Assembly: GCA_019637335.1 (NCBI GenBank)
Contig: JAHBVV010000001.1
Location: 627,440 to 691,439, forward strand
Length of the DNA: 64,000 nucleotides
Direction: 5' to 3'
Source: Candidatus Hydrogenedentota bacterium
GTDB lineage: Bacteria > Hydrogenedentota > Hydrogenedentia > Hydrogenedentales > JAEUWI01
Every line of letters begins with the position of its first letter. Position 1 is the first letter of the stretch. A program made the translations under genes and the position numbers. This document shows, piece after piece, positions 1 through 8,479 of this stretch. The notes beneath the pieces were generated by a model that saw only the letters and a list, made by a program, of their open reading frames with translations, did not search any database and was not told the DNA's origin.

Positions 1-459
1 CCGGGGCACTTTTCCGATGGCGTATTTCGCGCCGTACTTCGCGATCCGGCGCTCGAATTCGAAGCGCTCGGTGTAAACGGTCGACTGTTTCGAGGCCCAC
101 GCGCCAATCTGGCTTTGCTTGGGGCGATCGGCGAAGTAGGCGTCGGCGAGGGCGTCGGAAACCGGCTCGACATGCCCGCGGATACGGATTTGCTTGTCGA
201 GGGGCATCCAGTAAAAGCACAGGGCGGCGTAGGGGTTGTGGGATAGCTCCACGGCCTTGGCGCTGGTCAGGTTGGTGAAGAAGACGAAGCCGCCGTCCTC
301 AATGCCCTTGTAGAGCACCACGCGGGAGTCGGGGATGTTCTCCTGGTCGACCGTGGAGAGCACCATGGCGGTCGGCTCGCTCAGGGCGTCGCACTGCATG
401 GCCTCGTCGAGCCAGGCGTGGAAGATCGTAAACGGATCGGGTTCGTTGGGAATTGCCAT
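1..459 (-). CDS. pdxH: Pyridoxamine 5'-phosphate oxidase, 3' part cut by window edge
   Basis: The enzyme oxidises pyridoxamine or pyridoxine 5'-phosphate to pyridoxal phosphate with FMN in the cytoplasm (vitamin B6 pathway). The first 153 residues are visible, read by eye on the minus strand from the ATG at 459. They contain the family's FMN-binding stretch (SRVVLYKGI, then GFVFFTNLTSAKA) and the later QIRIRGHVEPVSD and RPKQSQIGAWASKQS segments, which match the conserved PdxH core. The C-terminal part, with the substrate-binding arginine and histidine, lies outside the window. The downstream sequence therefore cannot be judged. The next minus-strand gene ends 90 bases upstream and need not be co-transcribed. 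Confidence 0.93.
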   Translation of the reverse strand, partial: MAIPNEPDPFTIFHAWLDEAMQCDALSEPTAMVLSTVDQENIPDSRVVLYKGIEDGGFVFFTNLTSAKAVELSHNPYAALCFYWMPLDKQIRIRGHVEPVSDALADAYFADRPKQSQIGAWASKQSTVYTERFEFERRIAKYGAKYAIGKVPR

Positions 460-549
460 AGCCACCTGCGGGGGAAAGGGCCTTTGCGGCGCGCGTTGAT
501 GCGGCGCGGAGCCCGGGTTACAGAGGAATCGGAAATCGGGAAGGCGCGG

Positions 550-1362
550 TTAGACGAACTGCTTCATGTACTCGAGGCTCTTGCGGGCGATGGTCTCCGG
601 CCCCGGCTCGAAGTTGAACACTTCGACCGACACGTAGTGCTGGAAATCGATGTCCTTCAGGGCCGCGAAGATCGGCGCGAAGTCGATCTCGCCAAAGCCG
701 GGGCCGTGGAGGTTCTCGTCGTTGGCGTGGTAATGCCGGAGCTTGTCTTTGTAACGGCGGATGACCGTGGCGCGATCGTCCTTCTCGAAGGCCATGGCCT
801 TCGTATCGAGAATCAGTTGGAAGTTCGGGTGATTGACGGCGTCGATCAGCGTAACCGTCTCGGCCGCGCTCTGGAGGAAATTGGTTTCCAGATGCGTAAG
901 CGGCTCCAGGCAGATCGTGACGCCGCGCTCCTCGCAAACGGGCATGGCGGCCTCGAACGTGCCGAGGGCGTAGCCGAAGGCCTCGTCGTAGGAGACGCCT
1001 TCCTCGACGTTGCGCTGCTTGGGCGATCCAAAAATGATGACCTCGCCGCCGATGTCGCCGCAGAAGTTGACCAGGGCCTTGAGGTAATCGGCGGTGAACG
1101 CGCGCACGGCGGGGTCGGGATGGGTCAGGTGTACGCCTTCGGGGCCGACGAAGACCCAGTGGATGCCGAGAATATCGAGTTCGGCCTCGGCGGCGCGCTT
1201 GACGATTTCGGCGCGGGTCGCGCTGGAAATTTCGGTCACATAGGGCGCAAAGGTGAAGGGCGCGACCTCAAGCCCGTCGTAGCCGGCTTCCTTAACGAAA
1301 TTAACCGTGCGGGCAATGTCGTTCCAATCCTTGAAGATCTCGCTGCAAATTCCAAATTTCAC
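550..1362 (-). CDS. Sugar phosphate isomerase/epimerase (xylose isomerase-like TIM barrel)
   Basis: A cytoplasmic TIM-barrel protein of the AP-endonuclease-2/xylose-isomerase superfamily, about 270 residues, the usual family length. Metal-ligand-type segments are visible: CLEPLTHLETN, LILDTKAM, HYHANDENLHGPGFGEIDF and YVSVEVF. These fit a sugar or keto-sugar isomerase or epimerase; the substrate cannot be told. I chose the GTG at 1362 because the family-like sequence (KFGICSEIF) begins there. The longer reading frame back to 1464 would run through the 3' end of the neighbouring diguanylate cyclase gene and adds 34 basic, proline-rich residues unlike the family. It lies 16 bases downstream of that gene, so the two may share a transcript. 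Confidence 0.8.
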   Translation of the reverse strand: MKFGICSEIFKDWNDIARTVNFVKEAGYDGLEVAPFTFAPYVTEISSATRAEIVKRAAEAELDILGIHWVFVGPEGVHLTHPDPAVRAFTADYLKALVNFCGDIGGEVIIFGSPKQRNVEEGVSYDEAFGYALGTFEAAMPVCEERGVTICLEPLTHLETNFLQSAAETVTLIDAVNHPNFQLILDTKAMAFEKDDRATVIRRYKDKLRHYHANDENLHGPGFGEIDFAPIFAALKDIDFQHYVSVEVFNFEPGPETIARKSLEYMKQFV

Positions 1363-1378
1363 TATGAAGGCTTTCCGG

Positions 1379-2731
1379 TTATTCGGCGGCCGCGGCTTCG
1401 CTTTCGACCGTCTCTTCCGGCCGGTACACGAAGACCCGGTTACCGCCGGATCGTTTGGCGTCATACATCATGGCGTCCGCGAAGCGAATGAAGGAGCGGA
1501 GCGTGCTGCCCTGCTTGTACTCCATCAGGCCGATACTGAGGGTCAGGCGGTCGAAGCGCTTGGACTCGAACGACTGCCTGATACGCTCGGCGATCACATA
1601 GCCCTGCCGCTCGTCCGCTTCGGGGAGGATAACGGTGAACTCGTCGCCCCCGTAACGGAAGCCGATATCAACGTGCTCACGGGTGCATTCGAGCACCACT
1701 TCGCCCGCCGTCCGCAGGACCTTGTCGCCTTCGAGGTGCCCGTGGCAGTCATTATACGGCTTGAACTTGTCAATATCGAAGAGGAGCAGCGACAGCGGAT
1801 GGCCCTGGCGCGTGGCGCGCTCGATTTCCGCGTCGAGCCGGTCGTAGAAGTAGCGCTGGTTATAGAGGCAGGTGAGGCTGTCCTTGATGGACATCTCCTT
1901 GAGCTCGTTCTCCAGCCGCTTTTGCTGGGTGATGTCCTTGCAGATCGCCAGGGTGGACAGGGAGTCCCGGTCTGGGCTGTGTACCTGGGACAGGGACATG
2001 TTCACCGGAACGAGTGCGCCGCTCCGGTGCGAGATCTCGGTCTCGTAATTCTGGAGCGGCTTATCGTGCCGCAACATGCGGTTGATATACGCGATCTCGT
2101 CCGGCCCGCCATGCAACAACTGGGCGAACGTCATGTCGTGCAGGGCGTCGCGGCTGTACCCGAACATGTGCACCGTGCCTTCGTTCGCGAAGGATATGCG
2201 CGCCTGCGCATCGATGGTCAAGATGGCGTCGACCGTGCTGTGGAGCAGGCTTTCGAGGTACTCCTGGGTTGACCGCAGCTCGCGGTTCGTCCGCTCCAGG
2301 TCGGCCGTGGCCTCCTTGACGCGGGATTCGAGCTCGCGCTTGTAGGCCCGGTTTTCGATCAGGAGGCGCCGCCGGTCCAGCGCCTTTTCGACGGCCAGCG
2401 AGATTTCCGAGAGATTGAAGGGCTTCAGCAAATAGTCGTCGGCCCCGGCCCGCATCGCCTCGATGGCGTTGGTGACTTCCATCAGCGCGGTCACCACGAT
2501 CACCGCCACCTCGGGATCGAGTTCCTTGGCCCGCACAACAACCTCAATGCCGTGTATTTCCGGCATTTTCAGATCGGTAATGATCAGATCGTAGCGGTTC
2601 GACTTGAGTTCAACCAGGGCTGACGGCGCGGAAGTGAACGATTCGCATTCATACCCCTCCTCCTCCAGATGTTGCTTCAAGAGTTCGAGAATGCTCGCCT
2701 CGTCATCCAGCACCAGGATACGCTGCTTCAC
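1379..2731 (-). CDS. Response regulator-PAS-GGDEF diguanylate cyclase
   Basis: A soluble signalling protein predicted to make cyclic di-GMP. Residues 1-120 are a CheY-like receiver with the acidic pair near residue 10, phosphoacceptor Asp53 (IITDLKMPE) and Lys103 (LLKPF). A coiled linker follows at about 120-155. A PAS domain spans roughly 155-275 (FANEGTVHMFGYSRDAL). The catalytic domain spans about 285-435, with an intact GGDEF at 361-365. The allosteric I-site (RxxD, five residues before GGDEF) is missing: the matching residues are EHVD, so product inhibition by that route is not expected. No TM helix is seen, so input comes from a separate histidine kinase not present here, plus the PAS ligand. 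Confidence 0.92.
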   Translation of the reverse strand: MKQRILVLDDEASILELLKQHLEEEGYECESFTSAPSALVELKSNRYDLIITDLKMPEIHGIEVVVRAKELDPEVAVIVVTALMEVTNAIEAMRAGADDYLLKPFNLSEISLAVEKALDRRRLLIENRAYKRELESRVKEATADLERTNRELRSTQEYLESLLHSTVDAILTIDAQARISFANEGTVHMFGYSRDALHDMTFAQLLHGGPDEIAYINRMLRHDKPLQNYETEISHRSGALVPVNMSLSQVHSPDRDSLSTLAICKDITQQKRLENELKEMSIKDSLTCLYNQRYFYDRLDAEIERATRQGHPLSLLLFDIDKFKPYNDCHGHLEGDKVLRTAGEVVLECTREHVDIGFRYGGDEFTVILPEADERQGYVIAERIRQSFESKRFDRLTLSIGLMEYKQGSTLRSFIRFADAMMYDAKRSGGNRVFVYRPEETVESEAAAAE

Positions 2732-2804
2732 AAGAATTCGCTCCCACTCGTCTTCCCTGGGCGCAACTCGCGCCCCCTTCCCCGAATTCTGGCGTCCCGG
2801 CGCG

Positions 2805-3029
2805 TCACAAGTATTTCAGGACCGCGATCATCACGAATATGGAGCCCACCCCCAGGCTAACCTCCAGCTTGCCCGGAAGCTTCTGCTTATCAAACTCCTT
2901 ATTTCCCAACCCCGTCTTCGACGCGAATTCGTTGCTTTGCGCCTGAACGGTATCCATATCAAGGCAGACCGCCCCCACGAATAGAACCAGACACAACAGA
3001 GCCGCAATAGCCAGATATTTCTTCGTCAT
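2805..3029 (-). CDS. Small exported or membrane protein, unknown function
   Basis: A 74-residue protein I do not recognise. Residues 1-31 look like a signal peptide or TM helix (KKYLAIAALLCLVLFVGAV, then VQAQS as a possible cleavage site). The last 15 residues are a second hydrophobic segment ending LKYL. It is supported as a real gene by a strong Shine-Dalgarno (AGGAGGT, 3038-3043 on the complementary strand) at good spacing from the ATG at 3029, and by a consensus-like promoter immediately upstream. Its codon use matches its neighbours. It sits 73 bases upstream of the response-regulator gene on the same strand and could be co-transcribed with it. Confidence 0.72.
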   Translation of the reverse strand: MTKKYLAIAALLCLVLFVGAVCLDMDTVQAQSNEFASKTGLGNKEFDKQKLPGKLEVSLGVGSIFVMIAVLKYL

Positions 3030-3059
3030 ATTTGTATACCTCCTGGTAAACCCTAAGAC

Positions 3060-3088
3060 ATTGTAATCGCTCCGGCCCGAAAGTGCAA
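3060..3088 (-). promoter_or_regulatory. Sigma70-type promoter for the small membrane protein gene
   Basis: Read on the minus strand: TTGCAC (3088-3083), a 17-base spacer, then TACAAT (3065-3060). Transcription would start near 3053, about 24 bases before the ATG at 3029, leaving room for the AGGAGGT site. Confidence 0.6.
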
Positions 3089-3249
3089 TCTGTTTCGGAA
3101 AGACCCGGAACAGCGCGGAAAGAACGCGGGGGTGTCTAAAGCCAATCCTGAAAGTCTTTTAGGTGGGCAAGCGGTCGGGGTACGGTCATGGCGGACGGGG
3201 TGGATTGAACCACTTCGGCGCCCTTTCAGGGATTGGCTGACACAGTTTC

Positions 3250-3278
3250 TTGTCCGTATTTGCCTGTTTTTGTATAAT
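3250..3278 (+). promoter_or_regulatory. Sigma70-type promoter for the HTH gene
   Basis: TTGTCC (3250-3255), a 17-base spacer, then a perfect TATAAT (3273-3278) preceded by TG (extended -10). The start would be near 3285, a 50-base leader before the ATG at 3335. It stands out because the surroundings are GC-rich. Confidence 0.65.
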
Positions 3279-3334
3279 CGGAACGGCGCATGGCCGCACG
3301 GAAATTCAAACCGCATAGATAGGGCCCCATCCGC

Positions 3335-3805
3335 ATGGAAAAAATCCTCACTGTCAACGATGTCGCCGATATCCTCCAGGTAAAGGCTATTACGGTTCGT
3401 GAGATGTTTCGCGAGAAGCGGCTGCGCGGCTTCAAGGTGGGCAAGGCGTGGCGCACGACAGAGCCCATGCTGCGCGAGGACATCGCCGCACTGGCCCGGG
3501 GAGAGTCGCCCGAGGCGCTGCCCGCGCCCGGTGACGGCCCAACCGACCGGTCGCCGGTGGCCGCCGCGCCAGAACCAGCGCCCGCGCCGGCGCCAACTCC
3601 CCCACCCGCGCCCACGCCCGCATCCCCCACGCCGACGCCGACGCCGACGCCAACACCTGCGCCAACACCTGCGCCCGCGCCCGCATCCCCCACGCCGGAC
3701 ACGCCTTCGACGGAATCCGCGGAAAAGCCCCGGACACCGCGCAAGGCCACAACGGCGAAAGAGAAGGACGACAGCGACGACGATACGCAACAATTGCTTT
3801 TCTAG
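3335..3805 (+). CDS. Excisionase/MerR-like HTH DNA-binding protein with Pro-rich linker and clamp-motif-like tail
   Basis: The N-terminal 58 residues form a winged-helix domain of the excisionase type (ILTVNDVADILQV, then TVREMFREKRLRGFKVGKAWR), as used in small DNA-binding proteins. Residues 65-135 are a low-complexity Pro/Ala/Thr linker built from short DNA repeats. The C-terminus is basic, then acidic (KEKDDSDDD), and ends in QQLLF, residues 152-156. This resembles the QxxLF-type pentapeptide by which proteins bind the DNA polymerase sliding clamp, and also recalls acidic SSB tails. No integrase is nearby, so a role in phage excision is unlikely. It has its own promoter. The function is unknown; the DNA-binding fold is well supported and the clamp link is inference. 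Confidence 0.8.
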   Translation: MEKILTVNDVADILQVKAITVREMFREKRLRGFKVGKAWRTTEPMLREDIAALARGESPEALPAPGDGPTDRSPVAAAPEPAPAPAPTPPPAPTPASPTPTPTPTPTPAPTPAPAPASPTPDTPSTESAEKPRTPRKATTAKEKDDSDDDTQQLLF

Positions 3806-3861
3806 CCCTCCCAGCCTGCCGGAGCATTACGGGATTACGGTTCTGCATGCCGTGCGGATCA

Positions 3862-3870
3862 TGCTATAGT
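3862..3870 (+). promoter_or_regulatory. Extended -10 element (TGCTATAGT) before the DUF58 gene
   Basis: TGCTATAGT ends nine bases before the ATG at 3879. A start about seven bases after the -10 falls almost exactly on the first codon, so the transcript could be leaderless. No good Shine-Dalgarno is seen, which agrees with this. The -35 region is poor. The same nonamer occurs at 35672-35680. Confidence 0.45.
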
Positions 3871-3875
3871 ACGGG

Positions 3876-5165
3876 GTGATGAAGAACCTGATCTGGTTTC
3901 TTGCCGCCGCTGGCGCGCTCAGCCTGGCGTTTGTGCTGCAAAGCCCCTACATGGCCTTTGCGGTCTACGCCTTTCTGTTGCTCGTGGCGCTCGCGCACGT
4001 GTCGTCGCTGGCCTGGCTGTCGGGCCTGGACTGCACACGGGTGCTGTCGCGGGACACGGTCATGCAGGGCGAGGAAGTGACGGTTCGGGTCCACGTGGAG
4101 AACCGGCGCGGCTGGCCCATCCCCTGGATCTTTCTGGAGGACTACCACCCCCTGGATTTTCCGCGCTCGGGCCAGAACAAGCGGCTGGCCTTCCTGATGC
4201 CGGGCCGCTCGGTCACGCTGGAGTACCGGCTGCGCTGCCCGCGCCGGGGCTACCACCGGATCGGCCCCCTGCTGATGGAGTCGGGGGATCTCTTCGGATT
4301 ACAGCGGCGATTTCGGACCGGCGTCCGGCAGGATTACGTGGCCGTGCTGCCGACCGTGGCCTACATCGAAACGTTCAACATTGCGACCAGGCGCCCGCAG
4401 GGCCCGGTGCGGCTCTCGAACCGCATCTACGTGGACCCGACCCGGATCAGCAATATCCGCGAGTACCAGCCCGGGGATCCGTTGAACACGATACACTGGA
4501 AGGCGACGGCGCGCACCGGGACGCTGCACGTGAAGACGCACGAACCGTCAAGCGTGATCGGCGGCACACTTGTGCTGGATCTGCACGGAGACAGCTACAA
4601 GCCCGACCGGAAGGAGGAGCGGATGGAGCTGGCAATCACGACGGCGGCCTCTATCGCGTACCTGCTGCAGCTGTCCGGGGAGCAGGTGGGGATGATTACG
4701 AACGCGCGGGATGCGGCGGAAGCAGCGGAATACGACGTGGCGGAGCGCGAGACGCTGAGCCGCCAGGAAGTCGACGCGGAGGTGGCGGGCGAGCGGGAAG
4801 GCACGCGGATTAGCCCGCTCTGCGTTGAGACGATCCGGAGCCCGTTCCAGGCGCAGCGGATCATCGAGAACCTCGCGCGGGTGCTGCCGACGGACGGGCT
4901 GGATGGGATGGGCCTGGTCATGAGCCAGTACCACCGGCTGCCGCGGGACGCCACGTTGATGGTGGTCGCCCCGATCATTACGGACCGGATGGCGCTTGCG
5001 CTGGGCGCGATCAAGCTGGCGGGTTTCCAGGTGACCGTGTTTCTCATCATGGATCAGCCCGCCTACCTGGAGGCGGCCGCCTTTCTGGCGCCACACAACA
5101 TTCCCGTGTTCCACATCGAACACGAGCGGAGCCTGCATGAAATATCGCCTGCAAAAATCGGGTAG
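3876..5165 (+). CDS. DUF58-domain membrane protein
   Basis: Two TM helices lie at the N-terminus (about 5-22 and 27-45), followed by a beta-rich region and the DUF58 core with its signature REYQPGDPLNTIHWKATAR near residues 195-212. A vWA-like C-terminal half contains LVLDLHG. Members of this family usually sit beside a MoxR AAA+ ATPase and a transglutaminase/DUF4129 protein, and are thought to act in envelope or protease-related assembly. Start: the frame opens with GTG at 3876 followed at once by ATG at 3879; the ATG is equally likely. It overlaps the next gene by 29 bases, a sign of translational coupling. Neither MoxR nor a transglutaminase gene is in the neighbourhood. Confidence 0.88.
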   Translation: MMKNLIWFLAAAGALSLAFVLQSPYMAFAVYAFLLLVALAHVSSLAWLSGLDCTRVLSRDTVMQGEEVTVRVHVENRRGWPIPWIFLEDYHPLDFPRSGQNKRLAFLMPGRSVTLEYRLRCPRRGYHRIGPLLMESGDLFGLQRRFRTGVRQDYVAVLPTVAYIETFNIATRRPQGPVRLSNRIYVDPTRISNIREYQPGDPLNTIHWKATARTGTLHVKTHEPSSVIGGTLVLDLHGDSYKPDRKEERMELAITTAASIAYLLQLSGEQVGMITNARDAAEAAEYDVAERETLSRQEVDAEVAGEREGTRISPLCVETIRSPFQAQRIIENLARVLPTDGLDGMGLVMSQYHRLPRDATLMVVAPIITDRMALALGAIKLAGFQVTVFLIMDQPAYLEAAAFLAPHNIPVFHIEHERSLHEISPAKIG

Positions 5166-6939
5166 GCGGCCTTCCCTGGCATCGACCGATTTCCACTCGC
5201 TGATGCGCGCGCAGGACCCCGAGCCGGAGGCGAACGAGCCGGACCCGGGCGGAGCGCCGACGGATTTCCGATCGCTCACGGCCCGGGACGCCAATCCCGT
5301 CACCCGGACGCCGCCGCGCACCGCGACGGACATGCTGATCGACGGCCTCACGCCGCTGTTGATCTTCGTAATGTGTTACACGGTCCTCTTCTTCCTCCTG
5401 GATGTGCGATTTATTTACACCGAGGTGAACGACATATCGCTTCGCTGGGTGGCGTTCTTCTTCCTGGTGGGGATTGTGGCGTCGAACCGGCTGCTGGCGC
5501 GGGACAACAGCCCGGAAGGTTTTCTCTACCCGATCATCTTTGGCGGAAGCATGGGGCTTTACACCCTCTCGATCTCCACGTTCTACGAAAACAGCAGCTC
5601 CGTCGCGCGGAACTTCATGAACGACGCCCCCTGGATCGCCACGGCGTTTAATGTGGCGATCGTGGTCCTGATCTGGTGGGTGGTGAACCGGCTGACGCAC
5701 GAGTGCTGCGTCGACGAGAACAAAACGGCGGGCGACGTGGGAATTCTTACGGGCGCCGCGCGAAAGTTCCAGCGGCGCATGCGGTCGCAAAACGCGGACG
5801 ACGACCCCGCGGGCCTGTACGCGAGCGCCAGTCACGCCGAGTTCGCCCGGGAGCAAGGCAAGGCCTTCATGCCGATGAACGTGCTGGAACCGTTCGACCC
5901 GGCGGAAGGGTATAAACCCCGGACGAAGCCCGCGCCCAAATACAACCTGGACTTCTCGCAACGCCTTTCCGACAAGCACCCGGGCATCTCGATCCTGTAC
6001 TTTTCCGTACCCGTAATGCTCGTCTTCACACTCGGCATTCGCGTGGTGCAGCAGGGCGGTCCCGGTTGGGTTGCCGCGGGGCACTTCTATGCCGGCATCT
6101 ACACGCTCGCGGCGCTCCTCCTGCTCCTGCTCACGAGCCTGGGCGGTATCCGGCAGTATTTTCGCGCGCGCATGATCGCCATGCCGGCCCCGATGGGCTA
6201 TTTCTGGCTCGGGCTCGGCGTCGTCATGGCGGTCATGGTGCTCGTGGCGGCCGCGCGCCTCCCGGGGCCCGATCTGCCGCCCATGGCGGCGGTGGGAGAG
6301 CACCAGACCGATTTCTGGTCCCGGGGCTCCACCTTCGCGCTGGCGGCGCCCGCCGCGCGGCCGATGGAGCTGCTGGAGGCCTCCCGCGCCGTCGAGTTGG
6401 TTGGGAATGGCGTCCTGATCCTGTTCGGGCTCTTCGGCGCCTACCTGGCGCTGAACCGCGCGGCGGCGGGCGCGGCCTGGATGGCCCGGCATCGCCACCG
6501 CTTCCCCGGCGTCGTGGGGCGCTTCTTCGATTGGCTCGAACGCGCCCTCACCGCGCTGACGCACCTCCCCAGCCTGCCGAACCTTCGCGGGACGCCGCGT
6601 ATCGACCGGGGCATCGCGACCTGCGCGCACTACGAGAACTCGCTCGGGAGCGCGGACCGCACGGCCATGTCCCCCGCCGATCACGTGGCGTACGCGTACG
6701 AGGCGCTCTGCGCGCTGGCCTACGATCTCGGGGTTCCTCGCGAAGCCGGCCAGACGCCCTACGAATTCATCGGCGCGTTTCCCGCGCCGCTTCGCAAGCT
6801 CAAGGCCGAGGCGCGGGAGTTGACACGGCTCTACGTGCAGTCGGCCTATTCGCCGAGGCCGCTCTCACCGGACGACGAACGGTCGGTCCGGCGCTTCTGG
6901 GTCGCCTACAACCAGGCGCGCCGCCGGGTGCTCCGGTGA
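5137..6939 (+). CDS. Polytopic membrane protein with C-terminal DUF4129 domain
   Basis: A 600-residue protein with a soluble N-terminus of about 65 residues that contains a duplicated TDFHSL/TDFRSL motif. Several TM helices follow: about 68-90, 100-118, 125-145 and 165-185, then a cytoplasmic loop, then about 285-380 and 415-440. The C-terminal soluble region (about 505-598) resembles DUF4129: YEALCALAYDLGVPREAGQTPYEF, then RLYVQSAYS. In most genomes this region is fused to a transglutaminase core; here that core is absent. The start overlaps the DUF58 gene by 29 bases and has a GGAG site upstream, so the two proteins probably work as a membrane pair. The molecular function is unknown. Confidence 0.78.
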   Translation: MKYRLQKSGRRPSLASTDFHSLMRAQDPEPEANEPDPGGAPTDFRSLTARDANPVTRTPPRTATDMLIDGLTPLLIFVMCYTVLFFLLDVRFIYTEVNDISLRWVAFFFLVGIVASNRLLARDNSPEGFLYPIIFGGSMGLYTLSISTFYENSSSVARNFMNDAPWIATAFNVAIVVLIWWVVNRLTHECCVDENKTAGDVGILTGAARKFQRRMRSQNADDDPAGLYASASHAEFAREQGKAFMPMNVLEPFDPAEGYKPRTKPAPKYNLDFSQRLSDKHPGISILYFSVPVMLVFTLGIRVVQQGGPGWVAAGHFYAGIYTLAALLLLLLTSLGGIRQYFRARMIAMPAPMGYFWLGLGVVMAVMVLVAAARLPGPDLPPMAAVGEHQTDFWSRGSTFALAAPAARPMELLEASRAVELVGNGVLILFGLFGAYLALNRAAAGAAWMARHRHRFPGVVGRFFDWLERALTALTHLPSLPNLRGTPRIDRGIATCAHYENSLGSADRTAMSPADHVAYAYEALCALAYDLGVPREAGQTPYEFIGAFPAPLRKLKAEARELTRLYVQSAYSPRPLSPDDERSVRRFWVAYNQARRRVLR

Positions 6940-7046
6940 ACCGCGGGCGGGTTTCCGCGGCGGGAACGGCGCGGTATTTGCCACTTGAATTCACTTTTTA
7001 CTAGAATACTTAGATAATGGCTTGTTATTTCTTGAGGGATTGACGC

Positions 7047-8084
7047 ATGCAGTACCGGAAACTGGGGGTAAGTAATCTCAAGGTGTCCGTACTGTCTTTT
7101 GGCGCCTGGCAGTTGGGGGATCCGGGGTATTGGGGGAGCTCCCCCCCGATCCGGCCCGGAGAGGCGGTTCGCGCGGCGATAGACGGCGGGATTAATCTGT
7201 TCGACACGGCCGAGGTCTACGGCAACGGCGAGTCGGAGCGCCTGCTCGGACAGGCGCTCGGCGCGGACCGCAAGCGCGTGCTCATCGCGAGCAAGGTGCT
7301 CCCGCAGAACTGCGCGCCCGCGCGCCTGCGCGCGTCGTGCGAGGCCAGCCTGCGCCGGTTGGGCACCGATTATATTGACCTCTACCAGGTGCACTGGCCC
7401 TTTCGGAACCGGCCCGTGCTGGACTTGCAGGGGCGGCCCGTGCCGGATCCCCCGGATGTGATATCCGCATGTGAGACGCTCCGCGCGCTACAAAACGAGG
7501 GCAAGATCCGCTTCATCGGCCTCTCGAATTTCGGTCCGGAAGACATGGAGGACTGGTTCTTTCATGGCGTGGCCGACGCGAACCAGATCGGCTACAACCT
7601 GATCAGCCGCGCGGCGGAATTCGATGTGATCCCGTCCTGCCGCGCCCACCAGCTCGGCGTGCTCGCGTATATGCCGCTCATGCAGGGGCTGCTCGCGCAC
7701 CGCTGGGACTCGGTGGAAGCCCTGCCCGTGGCCCGGCGGCGAACCCGCCACTTCAGCGGGCGCCGCGAAGGCGTCCGGCACGGCGAGCCGGGCCACGAAA
7801 CGTTGCTGCTGGAAACGGTCACCGCGCTCCGGTCCTTCTCGGACGCCATCGGGGTGCCGCTGGCGACTGTCAGTGTGTGCTGGGTCCTGGCGCAGCCTGG
7901 TGTTACGTCCGCTATCGTCGGAGCGCGCTCCCCCGAACAGGTGCAGCGCAATCTGCGCGCGGCCTTGTTGAACCTGGGTCCGGCGGCCATCGCCCAGCTA
8001 AACGAAATCTCCGGCCCGCTCAAGCGCGCTATGGGCAAGAACGCGGATCTGTGGCAAGGGGAAAAGGCGAGCCGGATTGGCTGA
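7047..8084 (+). CDS. Aldo/keto reductase
   Basis: An NADPH-dependent oxidoreductase of the AKR family, with the typical TIM-barrel length (345 residues). The catalytic tetrad is visible as Asp53, Tyr58 (FDTAEVYGNGESE), Lys83 (ASKV) and His116 (YQVHWP). The cofactor-side segment near the C-terminus (GARSPEQVQRNL) also fits. The physiological substrate is unknown. A GAGG site precedes the ATG at 7047, and an AT-rich stretch (6985-7018) with TTCACT and GATAAT at 17-base spacing may be the promoter. Transcription is convergent with the next gene. Confidence 0.92.
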   Translation: MQYRKLGVSNLKVSVLSFGAWQLGDPGYWGSSPPIRPGEAVRAAIDGGINLFDTAEVYGNGESERLLGQALGADRKRVLIASKVLPQNCAPARLRASCEASLRRLGTDYIDLYQVHWPFRNRPVLDLQGRPVPDPPDVISACETLRALQNEGKIRFIGLSNFGPEDMEDWFFHGVADANQIGYNLISRAAEFDVIPSCRAHQLGVLAYMPLMQGLLAHRWDSVEALPVARRRTRHFSGRREGVRHGEPGHETLLLETVTALRSFSDAIGVPLATVSVCWVLAQPGVTSAIVGARSPEQVQRNLRAALLNLGPAAIAQLNEISGPLKRAMGKNADLWQGEKASRIG

Positions 8085-8100
8085 GCGCCGCGCCCGCGAC

Positions 8101-8397
8101 CTACCGCGCGGTGCGCGTGAGGAGCGAGTTCTCGTCCGCGGGCTCCCGTTCGCGTAGCCGGGCTTCCCGGTATTGCACCGTCGCAACAAACAGGTAGTAG
8201 AGATAGGCGGCGGGCCCCACCACCAGAAAGGCGACAATGAACATGCCGGCCAGGACGGGGAAAAAGACGAGGCCAATTACGGCGAGCAGCAGGATCACGA
8301 GGATCGTGAGCCCCGCAACCATCACCCACTTGATGTGGCGGAGCTGGATGCTGATCTCCTCGAGAAGCCGCTCGGTATTGTCCGACCGTTCGTCCAT
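8101..8397 (-). CDS. Small two-TM membrane protein, unknown
   Basis: A 98-residue protein, not recognised. An amphipathic N-terminus (LLEEISIQLRHIKWVM) leads into one long or two closely spaced TM helices (about 27-70, rich in Val, Leu, Ile and Ala). A short charged tail follows. The start at 8397 is preferred over an upstream ATG at 8415 because a CAGGAG ribosome site lies at correct distance. It faces the aldo/keto reductase gene tail to tail with a 16-base gap. Confidence 0.66.
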   Translation of the reverse strand: MDERSDNTERLLEEISIQLRHIKWVMVAGLTILVILLLAVIGLVFFPVLAGMFIVAFLVVGPAAYLYYLFVATVQYREARLREREPADENSLLTRTAR

Positions 8398-8479
8398 GAC
8401 TGTCTCCTGGCGCATAAACTACTGTCCCAATCCTAACGCGCCCCGCCCGCAAAAGGCAAGCAATATCGCCGCGTCAGGC

